The notes under the pieces were generated by a model. The model ran no database searches. It had not been told where the DNA came from and saw only the letters and a list, made by a program, of their open reading frames with translations. DNA of 64,000 nucleotides, taken from Spongiibacter sp. IMCC21906 (GTDB lineage Bacteria > Pseudomonadota > Gammaproteobacteria > Pseudomonadales > Spongiibacteraceae). How positions within the stretch are numbered: the first letter of the stretch is position 1; every line of letters begins with the position of its first letter. Shown here piece after piece: positions 50,763 to 57,939 of this stretch. The position numbers and the translations under genes are program-made. The stretch lies in assembly GCF_001010805.1 (NCBI RefSeq), contig NZ_CP011477.1, positions 2,433,001-2,497,000 of the forward strand, given 5' to 3'.

Positions 50763-51390
50763 CACCGCCTCCCAACTCCAGCAACCGGTGCTGCCCTTGT
50801 GTATTGAGCGTGTGGTGGGTGGTTAGCAATACCGCCCCACCCTCGTTACAAAAAGCCTCCAACCACCCCTCGATCTCCGAGACACCTTGCTGGTCTATCG
50901 CGGTAAACGGCTCATCCAGTATCCACAACGCGGCCGGTTGGCAAAATAAACGGGCCAGTGCCGCACGACGCTGCTGACCCGCAGATAAGCTGGAACAGGG
51001 CTGCTGTTCAAAACCTGTTAAACCGACTTTGTTCAACGCAGCAAACAATTTTGTCTCTGCCACCACCAAGCCCTGAATAGCGCAGGACCAGCGCAGATTT
51101 TCCAGCGGACTCAGCACGGCTTTATTACCCAAGCCATGACCGAGATAAAGGGTATCGCTGCGAAATTGCGCTAGCACCTTTGACATCTCTTCGCCCCGCC
51201 AGAACACCTTGCCCTCATAACGGGAGGACAGGCCCGCCAAAATCCGTAACAGGGTGGTTTTGCCACTGCCATTTGGCCCGGCGATTTGCAGCATTTCTCC
51301 GGCGAACAGAGAGAAACTCAACGAGGAGAACAGGATGCGGTCGTCACGTTCACTAAAAAGTTGTTGAATTTGCAGAAGGGGATCAGCCAA
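50746..51390 (-). CDS. ccmA: Cytochrome c biogenesis ATP-binding protein CcmA
   Basis: 214 residues, ABC ATPase: Walker A 'GPNGSGKT' (38-45), signature 'SLSAGQQRRAALARL', Walker B 'LWILDEPFTAID' and the switch His in 'LLTTHHTLN'. With CcmB, CcmC and CcmD it releases holo-CcmE. First ccm gene, lying 125 bp after the reduced cheA on the same strand, just as ccmA follows the chemotaxis genes in Pseudomonas. Confidence 0.96.
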   Translation of the reverse strand: MADPLLQIQQLFSERDDRILFSSLSFSLFAGEMLQIAGPNGSGKTTLLRILAGLSSRYEGKVFWRGEEMSKVLAQFRSDTLYLGHGLGNKAVLSPLENLRWSCAIQGLVVAETKLFAALNKVGLTGFEQQPCSSLSAGQQRRAALARLFCQPAALWILDEPFTAIDQQGVSEIEGWLEAFCNEGGAVLLTTHHTLNTQGQHRLLELGGGDVSLH

Positions 51391-51515
51391 AACCGCGCTC
51401 GCCAGTGGGTAAAAAACTCGGCCAAGTATATACGAAGTGAAGACAATTTCCCCGCACCGGGATTTTCAATTCTCGAACCGAAGTTAAAGAACCGGAGGGT
51501 TAACCCAAAAAAGAA

Positions 51516-52340
51516 TTAAACTTGGTTCTTACGCTGGGACCACTGTGCGACATCATTAGCCAACAAATCCAAATACGCCATTGCCCGACGACGCTCTTCG
51601 CGACTGCCGCCATCCTCTAGCTTCAAGAGTAAATCCCGCACCCAGCACAACTCTCGACTAAAGTAATGCAGCTCTTCAACAACACGTTGGTCTACCATTG
51701 CCGCCGCAGCCTTGTTTTGAACAACACGGCTATCGTCATTTCGACTATCACCACCATCTTGCCACCAGCTCTTTGCCGTATCCGTCGTTAAATCTGGCAA
51801 GCTCTGAGCCTCCGCGTTATGGCTGAGAATATCCACCTTGGCTTCCGGCGCAGCTGTTGTGGGCTTGTGATGTAAACCGCCTGTCTTCTGCTGGGACGAA
51901 GACGCAAATGAGGGGATTGAGTCGGTAGGCGTATGAACATGATAACGGGGCTGCTCTAACGCCTGTTGTAAACGACGGCTCAACTCGCTATCGACTACCG
52001 GTAACGCATCACCCCGCTGGGCGCAGGCAAACATCTCGGTCAAACTAGAAACTACAGCATCAATCAAGTTCAGCAAGGCCGGGCTCAATACAGCACGACG
52101 CCCCCGCATTTGTTGAATCACATCAGCCCCAGACAAGGACAGCTCCGCAATGGATTCCATTTCCATCACCCGGGCACCCCCATATAGGGTATGAAAACTG
52201 CGATGGATATTGTCGAGAATTCGCTGGCTATCGTAGCCGTATTGCAACTCACTTACCTGCATCACCAAGCGTTCGACAATTTCCTCAGCCTCCGCCAAGA
52301 AAATAGTCAATAAGCCATCGCCACCTTCACTGTCTAGCAT
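51516..52340 (-). CDS. Truncated CheA-like protein (P1 + P3-like, no kinase domain)
   Basis: 274 residues against ~650-750 for CheA. Residues ~8-115 are a CheA P1-type Hpt domain with the phospho-accepting His at H50 ('RSFHTLYGGA'); the CheA form is H-S-I-K-G-G, so the usual Lys is Tyr here. A Ser/Pro/Ala linker (about 130-215) follows, then 'VVEELHYFSRELCWVRDLLL' (about 217-270), which resembles the start of the P3 dimerisation helices ('VDQLINLVGELV' in CheA). The ATPase P4 and CheW-like P5 domains are absent with no remnant before ccmA. It could receive or store phosphate but cannot make it. It is the last gene of the reduced flagellar locus. Confidence 0.75.
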   Translation of the reverse strand: MLDSEGGDGLLTIFLAEAEEIVERLVMQVSELQYGYDSQRILDNIHRSFHTLYGGARVMEMESIAELSLSGADVIQQMRGRRAVLSPALLNLIDAVVSSLTEMFACAQRGDALPVVDSELSRRLQQALEQPRYHVHTPTDSIPSFASSSQQKTGGLHHKPTTAAPEAKVDILSHNAEAQSLPDLTTDTAKSWWQDGGDSRNDDSRVVQNKAAAAMVDQRVVEELHYFSRELCWVRDLLLKLEDGGSREERRRAMAYLDLLANDVAQWSQRKNQV

Positions 52341-52395
52341 CTTGACTTACATCCTCGATATTGGCGGCGTATCGCCCGCACATTCAGAATTGACC

Positions 52396-52875
52396 TTAGG
52401 GAGAAAAGCAGGCCAGCATCGCCGCGAGCTTTTTCTCTAGCATTGCGGCAGTAAAAGGCTTAAGTAAAAAACCATTAACGCCAGCCTGCGCCGCATGGCT
52501 AATATCCTCGCGATTGGCCTGGGATGCCGTCATTAAAACTGGCGTTTCCCACAAACGCTTATCCGCTCGAATTGCCCTGAGTAAATCTAAGCCGGTCATT
52601 TCCGGTAAGTCCAAATCGCAAATCAAAAAATCTACCCGTTGATTATGCAACGACGTTAAAGCACTCAGCCCTTCACTGGCTTCGGAAATATGTCGACAAC
52701 CAATATCCATCAATAAATTACGTAGCATTCGCCGCATACACGCGGTTTCATCCACCAATAAAATTCGCAATTCAGCCCGACGTAACGGTTTAACCCGTTG
52801 ATCACCGCGATCATCGCCATCCACACTGCCTTCGCCAAAAGGATCTGGGCCCATGCCATCAAAATGACGGTTCAT
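52396..52875 (-). CDS. cheY: CheY-like single-domain response regulator
   Basis: 159 residues: a ~34-residue acidic/Gly-rich N-terminal extension and a receiver domain that aligns with CheY along its length ('MRRMLRNLLMDIG', 'LLRAIRADKRLWETPVLM', 'AAQAGVNGFLLKPFTAA'). Phospho-acceptor D87 ('LICDLDLP'), acidic pocket D42/E43 and K139 are present. Against E. coli CheY as I recall it, Thr87 aligns with Ala (a Thr is one place earlier, T116) and Tyr106 with Phe, so the switch coupling may differ. Its start overlaps the fleN stop (ATGA). The partner FliM keeps the CheY-binding peptide. Confidence 0.85.
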   Translation of the reverse strand: MNRHFDGMGPDPFGEGSVDGDDRGDQRVKPLRRAELRILLVDETACMRRMLRNLLMDIGCRHISEASEGLSALTSLHNQRVDFLICDLDLPEMTGLDLLRAIRADKRLWETPVLMTASQANREDISHAAQAGVNGFLLKPFTAAMLEKKLAAMLACFSP

Positions 52876-53708
52876 ACGCGCTGGGCTTCCGCAGCAATGG
52901 ACTCTGAGCTTAAGAGCTGTTCAACAAAAAATTCCAAATGCCCCTGCGAGCGCATCGCCATGGGCCAGGCACTCACCTCTTCTGCCAAACGTTTCAGCGC
53001 CCGCGCCGCCGGGCTGCCAGGGGCTGCTGTTAATAACAATTGCTGCTTACGCACGGCATTACGTAGCGCTTCATCAAACGGAATCGTGCCAGCATATAGC
53101 AAGCCAACATCCAGAAAGCGGTCGCAAACACCTTGCAGCTTTGCAAACAGTGCTCGGCCTTCTGTCTCGCCTTTGACCATATTGGCTAAAATTCTAATTC
53201 GCCGTTTGCCGTAATCTTGGCTCAGTACTTTTATCATCGCGTAAGTATCGGTAATGGACGACGGCTCATCGCACACTACCAACAAAACATCCTGGGCCGC
53301 AGCCACAAAACTCACCACCGAATCGCCAATACCCGCCGCCGTATCAATAATCAACACATCCAGTTGCGATGCTAATTCGCTGAAAGCGCGAATAATGCCG
53401 GCATGATGCAAGCTATCCATCCGCGTTAACCGACGCGTGCCTGACGATGCCGGAATAATCTTTAGTCCAGACGGACCCTCCAGCATAATGTCCAGCAAAC
53501 TGCATTCACCATCTAATACTTGCTCAATATTTTTAGTGGCTTTTAAGCCCAGCAACACATCAACATTTGCCAAACCAAAATCCGCATCAAGCAGCGCCAC
53601 GCGTTGTCCCGCTTCGGCAAGAGCGCAGCCAAGATTAATCGACACATTGGTTTTACCTACGCCGCCTTTGCCGCCACTGACTGCAATCACTTGTACTGGC
53701 TTAACCAT
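52872..53708 (-). CDS. fleN: FleN/FlhG-type MinD-like ATPase
   Basis: 278 residues from the ATG at 53708, whose ATGGTTAA overlaps the stop of the upstream gene. Deviant Walker A 'GGKGGVGKT' at 12-20, 'LLDADFGLANVDVLLGL', 'IIDTAAGIGDSVVSFVAAAQ' and 'VVCDEPSSITDTYAMIKVL' match Pseudomonas FleN closely; the end 'GHLEFFVEQLL' is also typical. FlhG/FleN sets flagellar number and delivers FliM/FliN to the forming C-ring; in Pseudomonas it also restrains FleQ. The usual partner FlhF, which lies just upstream in flagellated relatives, is absent. Confidence 0.93.
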   Translation of the reverse strand: MVKPVQVIAVSGGKGGVGKTNVSINLGCALAEAGQRVALLDADFGLANVDVLLGLKATKNIEQVLDGECSLLDIMLEGPSGLKIIPASSGTRRLTRMDSLHHAGIIRAFSELASQLDVLIIDTAAGIGDSVVSFVAAAQDVLLVVCDEPSSITDTYAMIKVLSQDYGKRRIRILANMVKGETEGRALFAKLQGVCDRFLDVGLLYAGTIPFDEALRNAVRKQQLLLTAAPGSPAARALKRLAEEVSAWPMAMRSQGHLEFFVEQLLSSESIAAEAQRV

Positions 53709-54252
53709 GCTCGCCTCCCACTCGAGGGAAAATAACATCCCAACGTAAACCCAGCCGATACTCGCCGAGCTTTCTTGCCCCAGCCATCGCCATTATTTTT
53801 TTCAGTAGCCGTTCATCAACATCGTTCACTGTTAGCAATATCACAAAATGTCCCAACGCCACTTCCTTTAAGAATGGCTTCAGGGCGGGAAGATCTTGAG
53901 ACAGCCCCAGCAAACCGCCGAGCCAAGCACTAAACCCCAACACACACAGCGGCAAACTCCACAGCGTGGTCGTGCGTAGTGCCCCCTCGGGCAAGCTCCA
54001 CAGCGACACCAATAAAATGGCGGCCAACAGCCCCAGCACCAAGCCCCAAAATCCCCACAAAATACTTAGCCTAAGAACACTTTTAGTTTCAAAAAATGAC
54101 GCCACCGGCAAGCCTTTCTGGCTTATCGCTGCCGATGATTCCGTTACCACCGACCACTTCCAGCCGACTAAGTGACGCTGGTTCAGTAATTCTGCGACGG
54201 CTGTCACTGTCTCCAGATCATTGCAGGCATATATCAAACGCTTTGAAGCCAT
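53701..54252 (-). CDS. Unknown two-helix membrane protein in the reduced flagellar locus
   Basis: 183 residues, not recognised. Residues 1-55 look like a small alpha/beta unit ('KRLIYACNDLETVTAVAELL'); helices at about 62-84 ('GFWGLVLGLLAAILLVSLW') and 97-117 ('LWSLPLCVLGFSAWLGGLLG') are Gly-rich with GxxxG-like spacing; residues 130-180 form a second alpha/beta unit ending 'YRLGLRWDVIFP'. This architecture recalls DUF1269-type or general-stress membrane proteins, weakly. It sits exactly where fliO-fliP-fliQ-fliR-flhB-flhA-flhF would be in the ancestral cluster and overlaps fleN by 8 bases. It may be a membrane partner of the FleN/FliN complex. Confidence 0.8.
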   Translation of the reverse strand: MASKRLIYACNDLETVTAVAELLNQRHLVGWKWSVVTESSAAISQKGLPVASFFETKSVLRLSILWGFWGLVLGLLAAILLVSLWSLPEGALRTTTLWSLPLCVLGFSAWLGGLLGLSQDLPALKPFLKEVALGHFVILLTVNDVDERLLKKIMAMAGARKLGEYRLGLRWDVIFPRVGGEHG

Positions 54253-54266
54253 TTACGCGCCAGCCT

Positions 54267-54677
54267 TTATTTCAGGGACTGAAGTCGTTCAGAGGCACTG
54301 ACAACCTCCGTTAAGCGAATTGCCAATTTCTCATCTACCACGACCACCTCGCCCCTCGCAATTAAAGTCCCGTTGACCAGCACATCCAAGGCTTCCCCCG
54401 CCTGCCGGTCCAGTTCGACAACACCGCCTTGATGCAACTGCAGCAAATCCCGAATGGCCATATCCGTACCGCCCACTTCCAGGGTCAAGCGCACGGGAAT
54501 ATCCATCACCCGTTCCAAATCGGGTTCGGCAGCATTGCGGTTTTGCAGGCGCTCGTCCCCAATGCTGGTATTTGCCCGTTCTAAGTCGACACCGTCCGCT
54601 TTTGAATTCCCCGAAGCGCTTATCTCTGCTTTCAATGCGTCTCGCTGACGTCGCAAATCATTATTTTGGTCATCCAT
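54267..54677 (-). CDS. fliN: Flagellar motor switch protein FliN
   Basis: 136 residues. A charged N-terminal region (1-55) with a short amphipathic helix, then a full SpoA domain (58-128): 'MDIPVRLTLEVGGTDMAIRD', 'GGVVELDRQAGEALDVLVNG', 'GEVVVVDEKLAIRLTEV'. The length is normal for FliN. It builds the base of the C-ring with FliM. It lies 65 bp after fliM and 14 bp before the membrane-protein gene. Confidence 0.94.
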   Translation of the reverse strand: MDDQNNDLRRQRDALKAEISASGNSKADGVDLERANTSIGDERLQNRNAAEPDLERVMDIPVRLTLEVGGTDMAIRDLLQLHQGGVVELDRQAGEALDVLVNGTLIARGEVVVVDEKLAIRLTEVVSASERLQSLK

Positions 54678-54742
54678 ATTTTTCCTGCTTTACACCTTTA
54701 CCCGCGTGACGACCGACTCACCACGACAACAATCACGTTTGA

Positions 54743-55693
54743 CTACAAGGACTCGTTTAACTTGAGTGCCAGTTTGTTATTGATAATGCCTAGGCTTGCC
54801 CGATACAACGGCATGCCCGCTGCTTTTAACACGGCCTGATTCTGATGCCCCAGCTGGATCACATCACCGGCTTGCATCTGGGTCAATGTTCGCAAGCTGA
54901 TATTTTTTTCTGCCAGAGTACAGTGGGTGCTGACCCGGGTATCCATCACCGCACTGCGAATAGACCGACGCCATAACGGGTCGTCGCTAAAGGAACGGTC
55001 CAGCAAGTCGGGCCGCATCAGTGTATTGCGGACCGGTTCCAAGCAGGACATGGGAAACACCAGATGAAATTCGCCACCGGTGCCCTCACTGTCAACCACA
55101 AAGCGGCTCACCAAGACCGGGTCGGCACTGCCCGCGATAACCGCCATCACCGGATTCACCTCCCGGCTAACAACCTCACACTGTAGGTTTAACAACGGTG
55201 ACCAGGCAGCATTGAGGTCATCTATTAACAAACGGGAAAAACGCTCAATCAAACGCTGCTCAGCAACACTAAAATCCCGACCATCTACGGCCGAACCGCG
55301 GCCACTGCCCCCAAATAACATATCGAGCAAACGAAAGATCAGCCGCGCATCGGCCATGATCATCGCAGCCCCGCCCAGCCCAGCCAAACGCAGCAAACTG
55401 AGGCTACTAGGGATATAAAGACTGTGTTGATAGGCACCATAACTGCTGAACTGCAGCGACTGGGGAATAATTTCGGTGGGACGACCCAATAAGCGAGAGA
55501 GGCTGGCGCGAAACTGCTCGGCAAAGCGCTGATTTAAACGCTCCAAGCCCGGCAGAGACTCTCGCCGAATATGACGCCGACTGGCCAGGTCAAAGGGCTG
55601 GGCATCGTTTGCGGCCCCATTGGCACTGATATCCTGCGTGTCGACATTGCTAAGCAAGGCATCGATTTCTTCTTGACTGAGGATATCTTTCAT
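54743..55693 (-). CDS. fliM: Flagellar motor switch protein FliM
   Basis: 316 residues, near normal length (~325-335). The N-terminal CheY-P binding peptide is intact ('ILSQEEIDALL', residues 4-14). The middle CheC-like domain (about 40-230) keeps the FliG-contact motif as 'LFGGSGR' at 126-132, and the C-terminal SpoA domain (about 245-315, 'LRTLTQMQAGDVIQL') pairs with FliN. All three parts of a working switch protein are present. It follows the Hpt gene by 51 bp. Confidence 0.94.
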   Translation of the reverse strand: MKDILSQEEIDALLSNVDTQDISANGAANDAQPFDLASRRHIRRESLPGLERLNQRFAEQFRASLSRLLGRPTEIIPQSLQFSSYGAYQHSLYIPSSLSLLRLAGLGGAAMIMADARLIFRLLDMLFGGSGRGSAVDGRDFSVAEQRLIERFSRLLIDDLNAAWSPLLNLQCEVVSREVNPVMAVIAGSADPVLVSRFVVDSEGTGGEFHLVFPMSCLEPVRNTLMRPDLLDRSFSDDPLWRRSIRSAVMDTRVSTHCTLAEKNISLRTLTQMQAGDVIQLGHQNQAVLKAAGMPLYRASLGIINNKLALKLNESL

Positions 55694-55744
55694 TACGTAA
55701 CCTGCACCCTTTAGCTTTTGGCCTTTAATGTGATTGCTGAGCGC

Positions 55745-56098
55745 TTAATGAGTCACCTGCTTCCAACTCGCCAGCTCACGCTGATAATCGTCTAATGCCT
55801 GGCGAGCCAGGCCCAGCTCCTGCCGTGCACCATCAAAAACACCATTTCGCCCTCGTCGCTCCAGCTCCAGCAATCGCTGGGATAAGCCCACTGCACCAAC
55901 ACTGGCCGCCGCACCTTTTAAAGTGTGGGCAAGCTTTTGCAAAGTCTCAGCATTTTCGCCATCAATCGCAGCTTGCATCAAATCAAACTGCAATATCGCA
56001 TTATTGGCAAAAACCGCTAATAGCTCATCAAGGTCGTCTCCCATCACCTCTTGGAGTTCATCAAGAAAATTCCGGTCTATGCTGCTTAAACTGCTCAT
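55745..56098 (-). CDS. Stand-alone Hpt phosphotransfer protein
   Basis: 117 residues, a complete Hpt four-helix bundle with the canonical 'LAHTLKGAAASVGA' motif and phospho-accepting H58. No other domain. It fills the position between fliG and fliM where fliH-I-J-K-L would be in a full cluster. Hpt proteins relay phosphate between a hybrid kinase and receivers; here the likely receiver is the CheY-like protein of the same locus, which has lost its own CheA kinase. That link is inferred from position. Confidence 0.88.
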   Translation of the reverse strand: MSSLSSIDRNFLDELQEVMGDDLDELLAVFANNAILQFDLMQAAIDGENAETLQKLAHTLKGAAASVGAVGLSQRLLELERRGRNGVFDGARQELGLARQALDDYQRELASWKQVTH

Positions 56099-56162
56099 AT
56101 TGAATGCATCCGTTTATTCAACTGCTTTATACATACCGCTATTGCCAACGCATTGGCAGCGA

Positions 56163-57188
56163 TCAGCTTATCCCTAATTTTCGAGAATCAATAATAATCT
56201 CGCCCAAATCAGCCAATTTTCGAGCCACACCAAGGATTTCGTCCCGAGCTTCAACCGAAGCCGCTTGATAGCCCTTAACACCATGTCGCAGCTTTTGACT
56301 TAACTCACTGCGTCGGCCCCTACTTAACGCCTTTAATATGCGGCTACGACTGGCATGGGGTAAATCCATAACCGCGGTAGCCAACAAGTCCACCGCAAGA
56401 GGCTCAATGACTTTTTTCAATTCTTGACTGGGCAAGCTAAGCAACTCATTAAAGTCGAACATCATCGCTTCAATTCGGGCGGCTCGTTGGGGCTCCATAC
56501 TGCTCAGCGCCGCCAGCAAGTCGCTCTCTTGCTGCGTCGAAAGTTCTTTAAGCAAATCTGCCGCCAGTCGCTCCCCTTTCACCTGTTGCTTTAACTCAGA
56601 GCCACTGCCGTTAAGGTGACTAGACAATACTGCGTCTAACTCTTCAAGTGCCAACGACGAGATATTTTCCAGGCTCGACAAACGGTCTAACAAGTCTTGA
56701 CGCTGGCCTTCAGGTAGAGACATTAATACCTGGCTGCCCTGCTTTGGACTTAAACACGCAACCAGAACCGCCTGAATTTGCGGATGCTCGTTGCGCATAA
56801 TTTCAGCGATACTGTGTGCATCCAGCCAGCGCAATTTGGCAAGCTGACTATCAGAAGACAAGGCTGACAAGCGTTCACCCAACAAGCGGCCACGCTCACG
56901 GCCTAAAGCATCGTCGAGCATATGTCGCATATCTTCACGACTATACGAGCGAATATTAGACGCTTGAGCAGCATCGTGAATAAAGCGCTGCAACACGCGG
57001 TTGCTTGCGCCTTCACCGTAATCTTCTAAGTTCAACATGGCACTGCTCAACCGCTGCACATTTTCAGGGGGCAACTCCCTCAGCACCGCGATGGCTTGAT
57101 CACGATCCAGCGACATTAAAACCATTGCCGCCTGCTCAGTATTACTGAGACTGCTTAAATCTGCGGAGAACTTTTGGCTACGACTCAT
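56163..57188 (-). CDS. fliG: Flagellar motor switch protein FliG (torque residues changed)
   Basis: 341 residues, normal length. N-terminal domain for FliF binding (about 12-100, 'LSNTEQAAMVLMSLDRDQAI'), middle armadillo domain with the FliM-binding EHPQ motif at 134-137 ('MRNEHPQIQAVLVA'), and a C-terminal domain with MFxF as 'MFDF' (243-246). In a gapless alignment to recalled E. coli FliG the five torque-helix charges become M274 (K264), G291 (R281), Q298 (D288), K299 (D289) and Y307 (R297). The GGVK-type motif opening the C-terminal part is also changed ('QQVKGERLAA'). Structure is kept, stator contacts probably not. The ATG overlaps the fliF stop by 11 bases. Confidence 0.93.
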   Translation of the reverse strand: MSRSQKFSADLSSLSNTEQAAMVLMSLDRDQAIAVLRELPPENVQRLSSAMLNLEDYGEGASNRVLQRFIHDAAQASNIRSYSREDMRHMLDDALGRERGRLLGERLSALSSDSQLAKLRWLDAHSIAEIMRNEHPQIQAVLVACLSPKQGSQVLMSLPEGQRQDLLDRLSSLENISSLALEELDAVLSSHLNGSGSELKQQVKGERLAADLLKELSTQQESDLLAALSSMEPQRAARIEAMMFDFNELLSLPSQELKKVIEPLAVDLLATAVMDLPHASRSRILKALSRGRRSELSQKLRHGVKGYQAASVEARDEILGVARKLADLGEIIIDSRKLGIS

Positions 57189-57939
57189 CCTGCTCCATCC
57201 ATTGACTCAGTACATTGGCGATGCGACGTGGCTCGTGCTGGGATAAGGCCTGCAAGCCCTCCGAGGCCGACTCCCCATGACGGAGGGGCTTGCGACCAGT
57301 GACACCATGGGCAATCGCGCCATAAGCAAGCGGACTACGATCAAACGACCCACGATAAGCAGACTGCCAAAACATTAGCCCGAATAAACCGCTCAAAAAA
57401 ATGGCCAGCCCCACCAACACAATATCCAGATCACTAAAACTGGCATACCACAGCTGGTTCGCATTATCGAGAAAGGGCCGCGCAACCAATTGAAGCGTCG
57501 CCAGCTCTTCCTGCTCGGTCACATTAGCAGCGTTCATACCCAAGGCGGGTAACAGCAACTGCCTAATTAAACGTTGTAACTCGGGATCAATCGACTCCCT
57601 ATTGAGCAATATCACCACTTTAACGGCATGCTGATTATTGCCAATCGTAGAGTCAGACGCAGCTGACACCCCGGCGTAATGCACTAACAGCCGCATATCA
57701 TCGGGGGTAATGATTGGCCGCAGCAATGTCCGCAATTTGGTTTCTAAAACCGCTTCGCGCTGGCTTTGCAAATCGTAGGGGTTAACGTCGGTGCCAATGG
57801 CCACTGGCTTATGTTCAGCGCCAAATAGATTCGAAGAGGGAAAGACCAAGCGAACCAATACAGCCGATAAGGACAGGCACAGCACAAAAAACAGCAGTGC
57901 TGTGGTAATGCTTCCCCTGTGTGTCCTTAACTGCGGCAA
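57178..57939 (-). CDS. fliF: Minimal FliF-like MS-ring protein (RBM3 + TM2 + FliG-binding tail)
   Basis: 253 residues against ~550 in FliF. The start is TTG with GAGG 7 bases upstream; the nearest ATG (57952) is out of frame. TM1 at about 11-32; a ~135-residue periplasmic part in which 'REAVLETKLRTLLRPIITPD' and 'QLLLPALGMNAANVTEQEEL' match the two halves of the FliF RBM3 region; TM2 at about 172-191; and a cytoplasmic tail ending 'LSQHEPRRIANVLSQWMEQD', which matches the FliG-binding helix of FliF (E. coli: 'NDPRVVALVIRQWMSND'). RBM1, RBM2 and the long beta-collar insertion are missing. The frame is open with normal base use, so it reads as a reduced protein rather than debris. Confidence 0.8.
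   Translation of the reverse strand: MPQLRTHRGSITTALLFFVLCLSLSAVLVRLVFPSSNLFGAEHKPVAIGTDVNPYDLQSQREAVLETKLRTLLRPIITPDDMRLLVHYAGVSAASDSTIGNNQHAVKVVILLNRESIDPELQRLIRQLLLPALGMNAANVTEQEELATLQLVARPFLDNANQLWYASFSDLDIVLVGLAIFLSGLFGLMFWQSAYRGSFDRSPLAYGAIAHGVTGRKPLRHGESASEGLQALSQHEPRRIANVLSQWMEQDES

Noticed and set aside
51430-51515. Terminator between the reduced cheA and ccmA
   Set aside because: GGGTTAACCC and nearby GAACCG repeats do not form a stable G/C stem with a T run in the right place, so read-through into ccmA is possible.
51516-57939. Reading the fli/che genes as pseudogenes of a decaying flagellar operon
   Set aside because: All nine frames are open, key interaction motifs are intact, gene overlaps are tidy and ribosome sites are present. 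Decay would give stops and frameshifts in at least some genes of this length.
57178-57939. FliF-like protein as a type III secretion SctJ/PrgK lipoprotein
   Set aside because: There is no lipobox, no secretion genes nearby, and the C-terminal tail matches the FliG-binding helix of FliF, which SctJ lacks.
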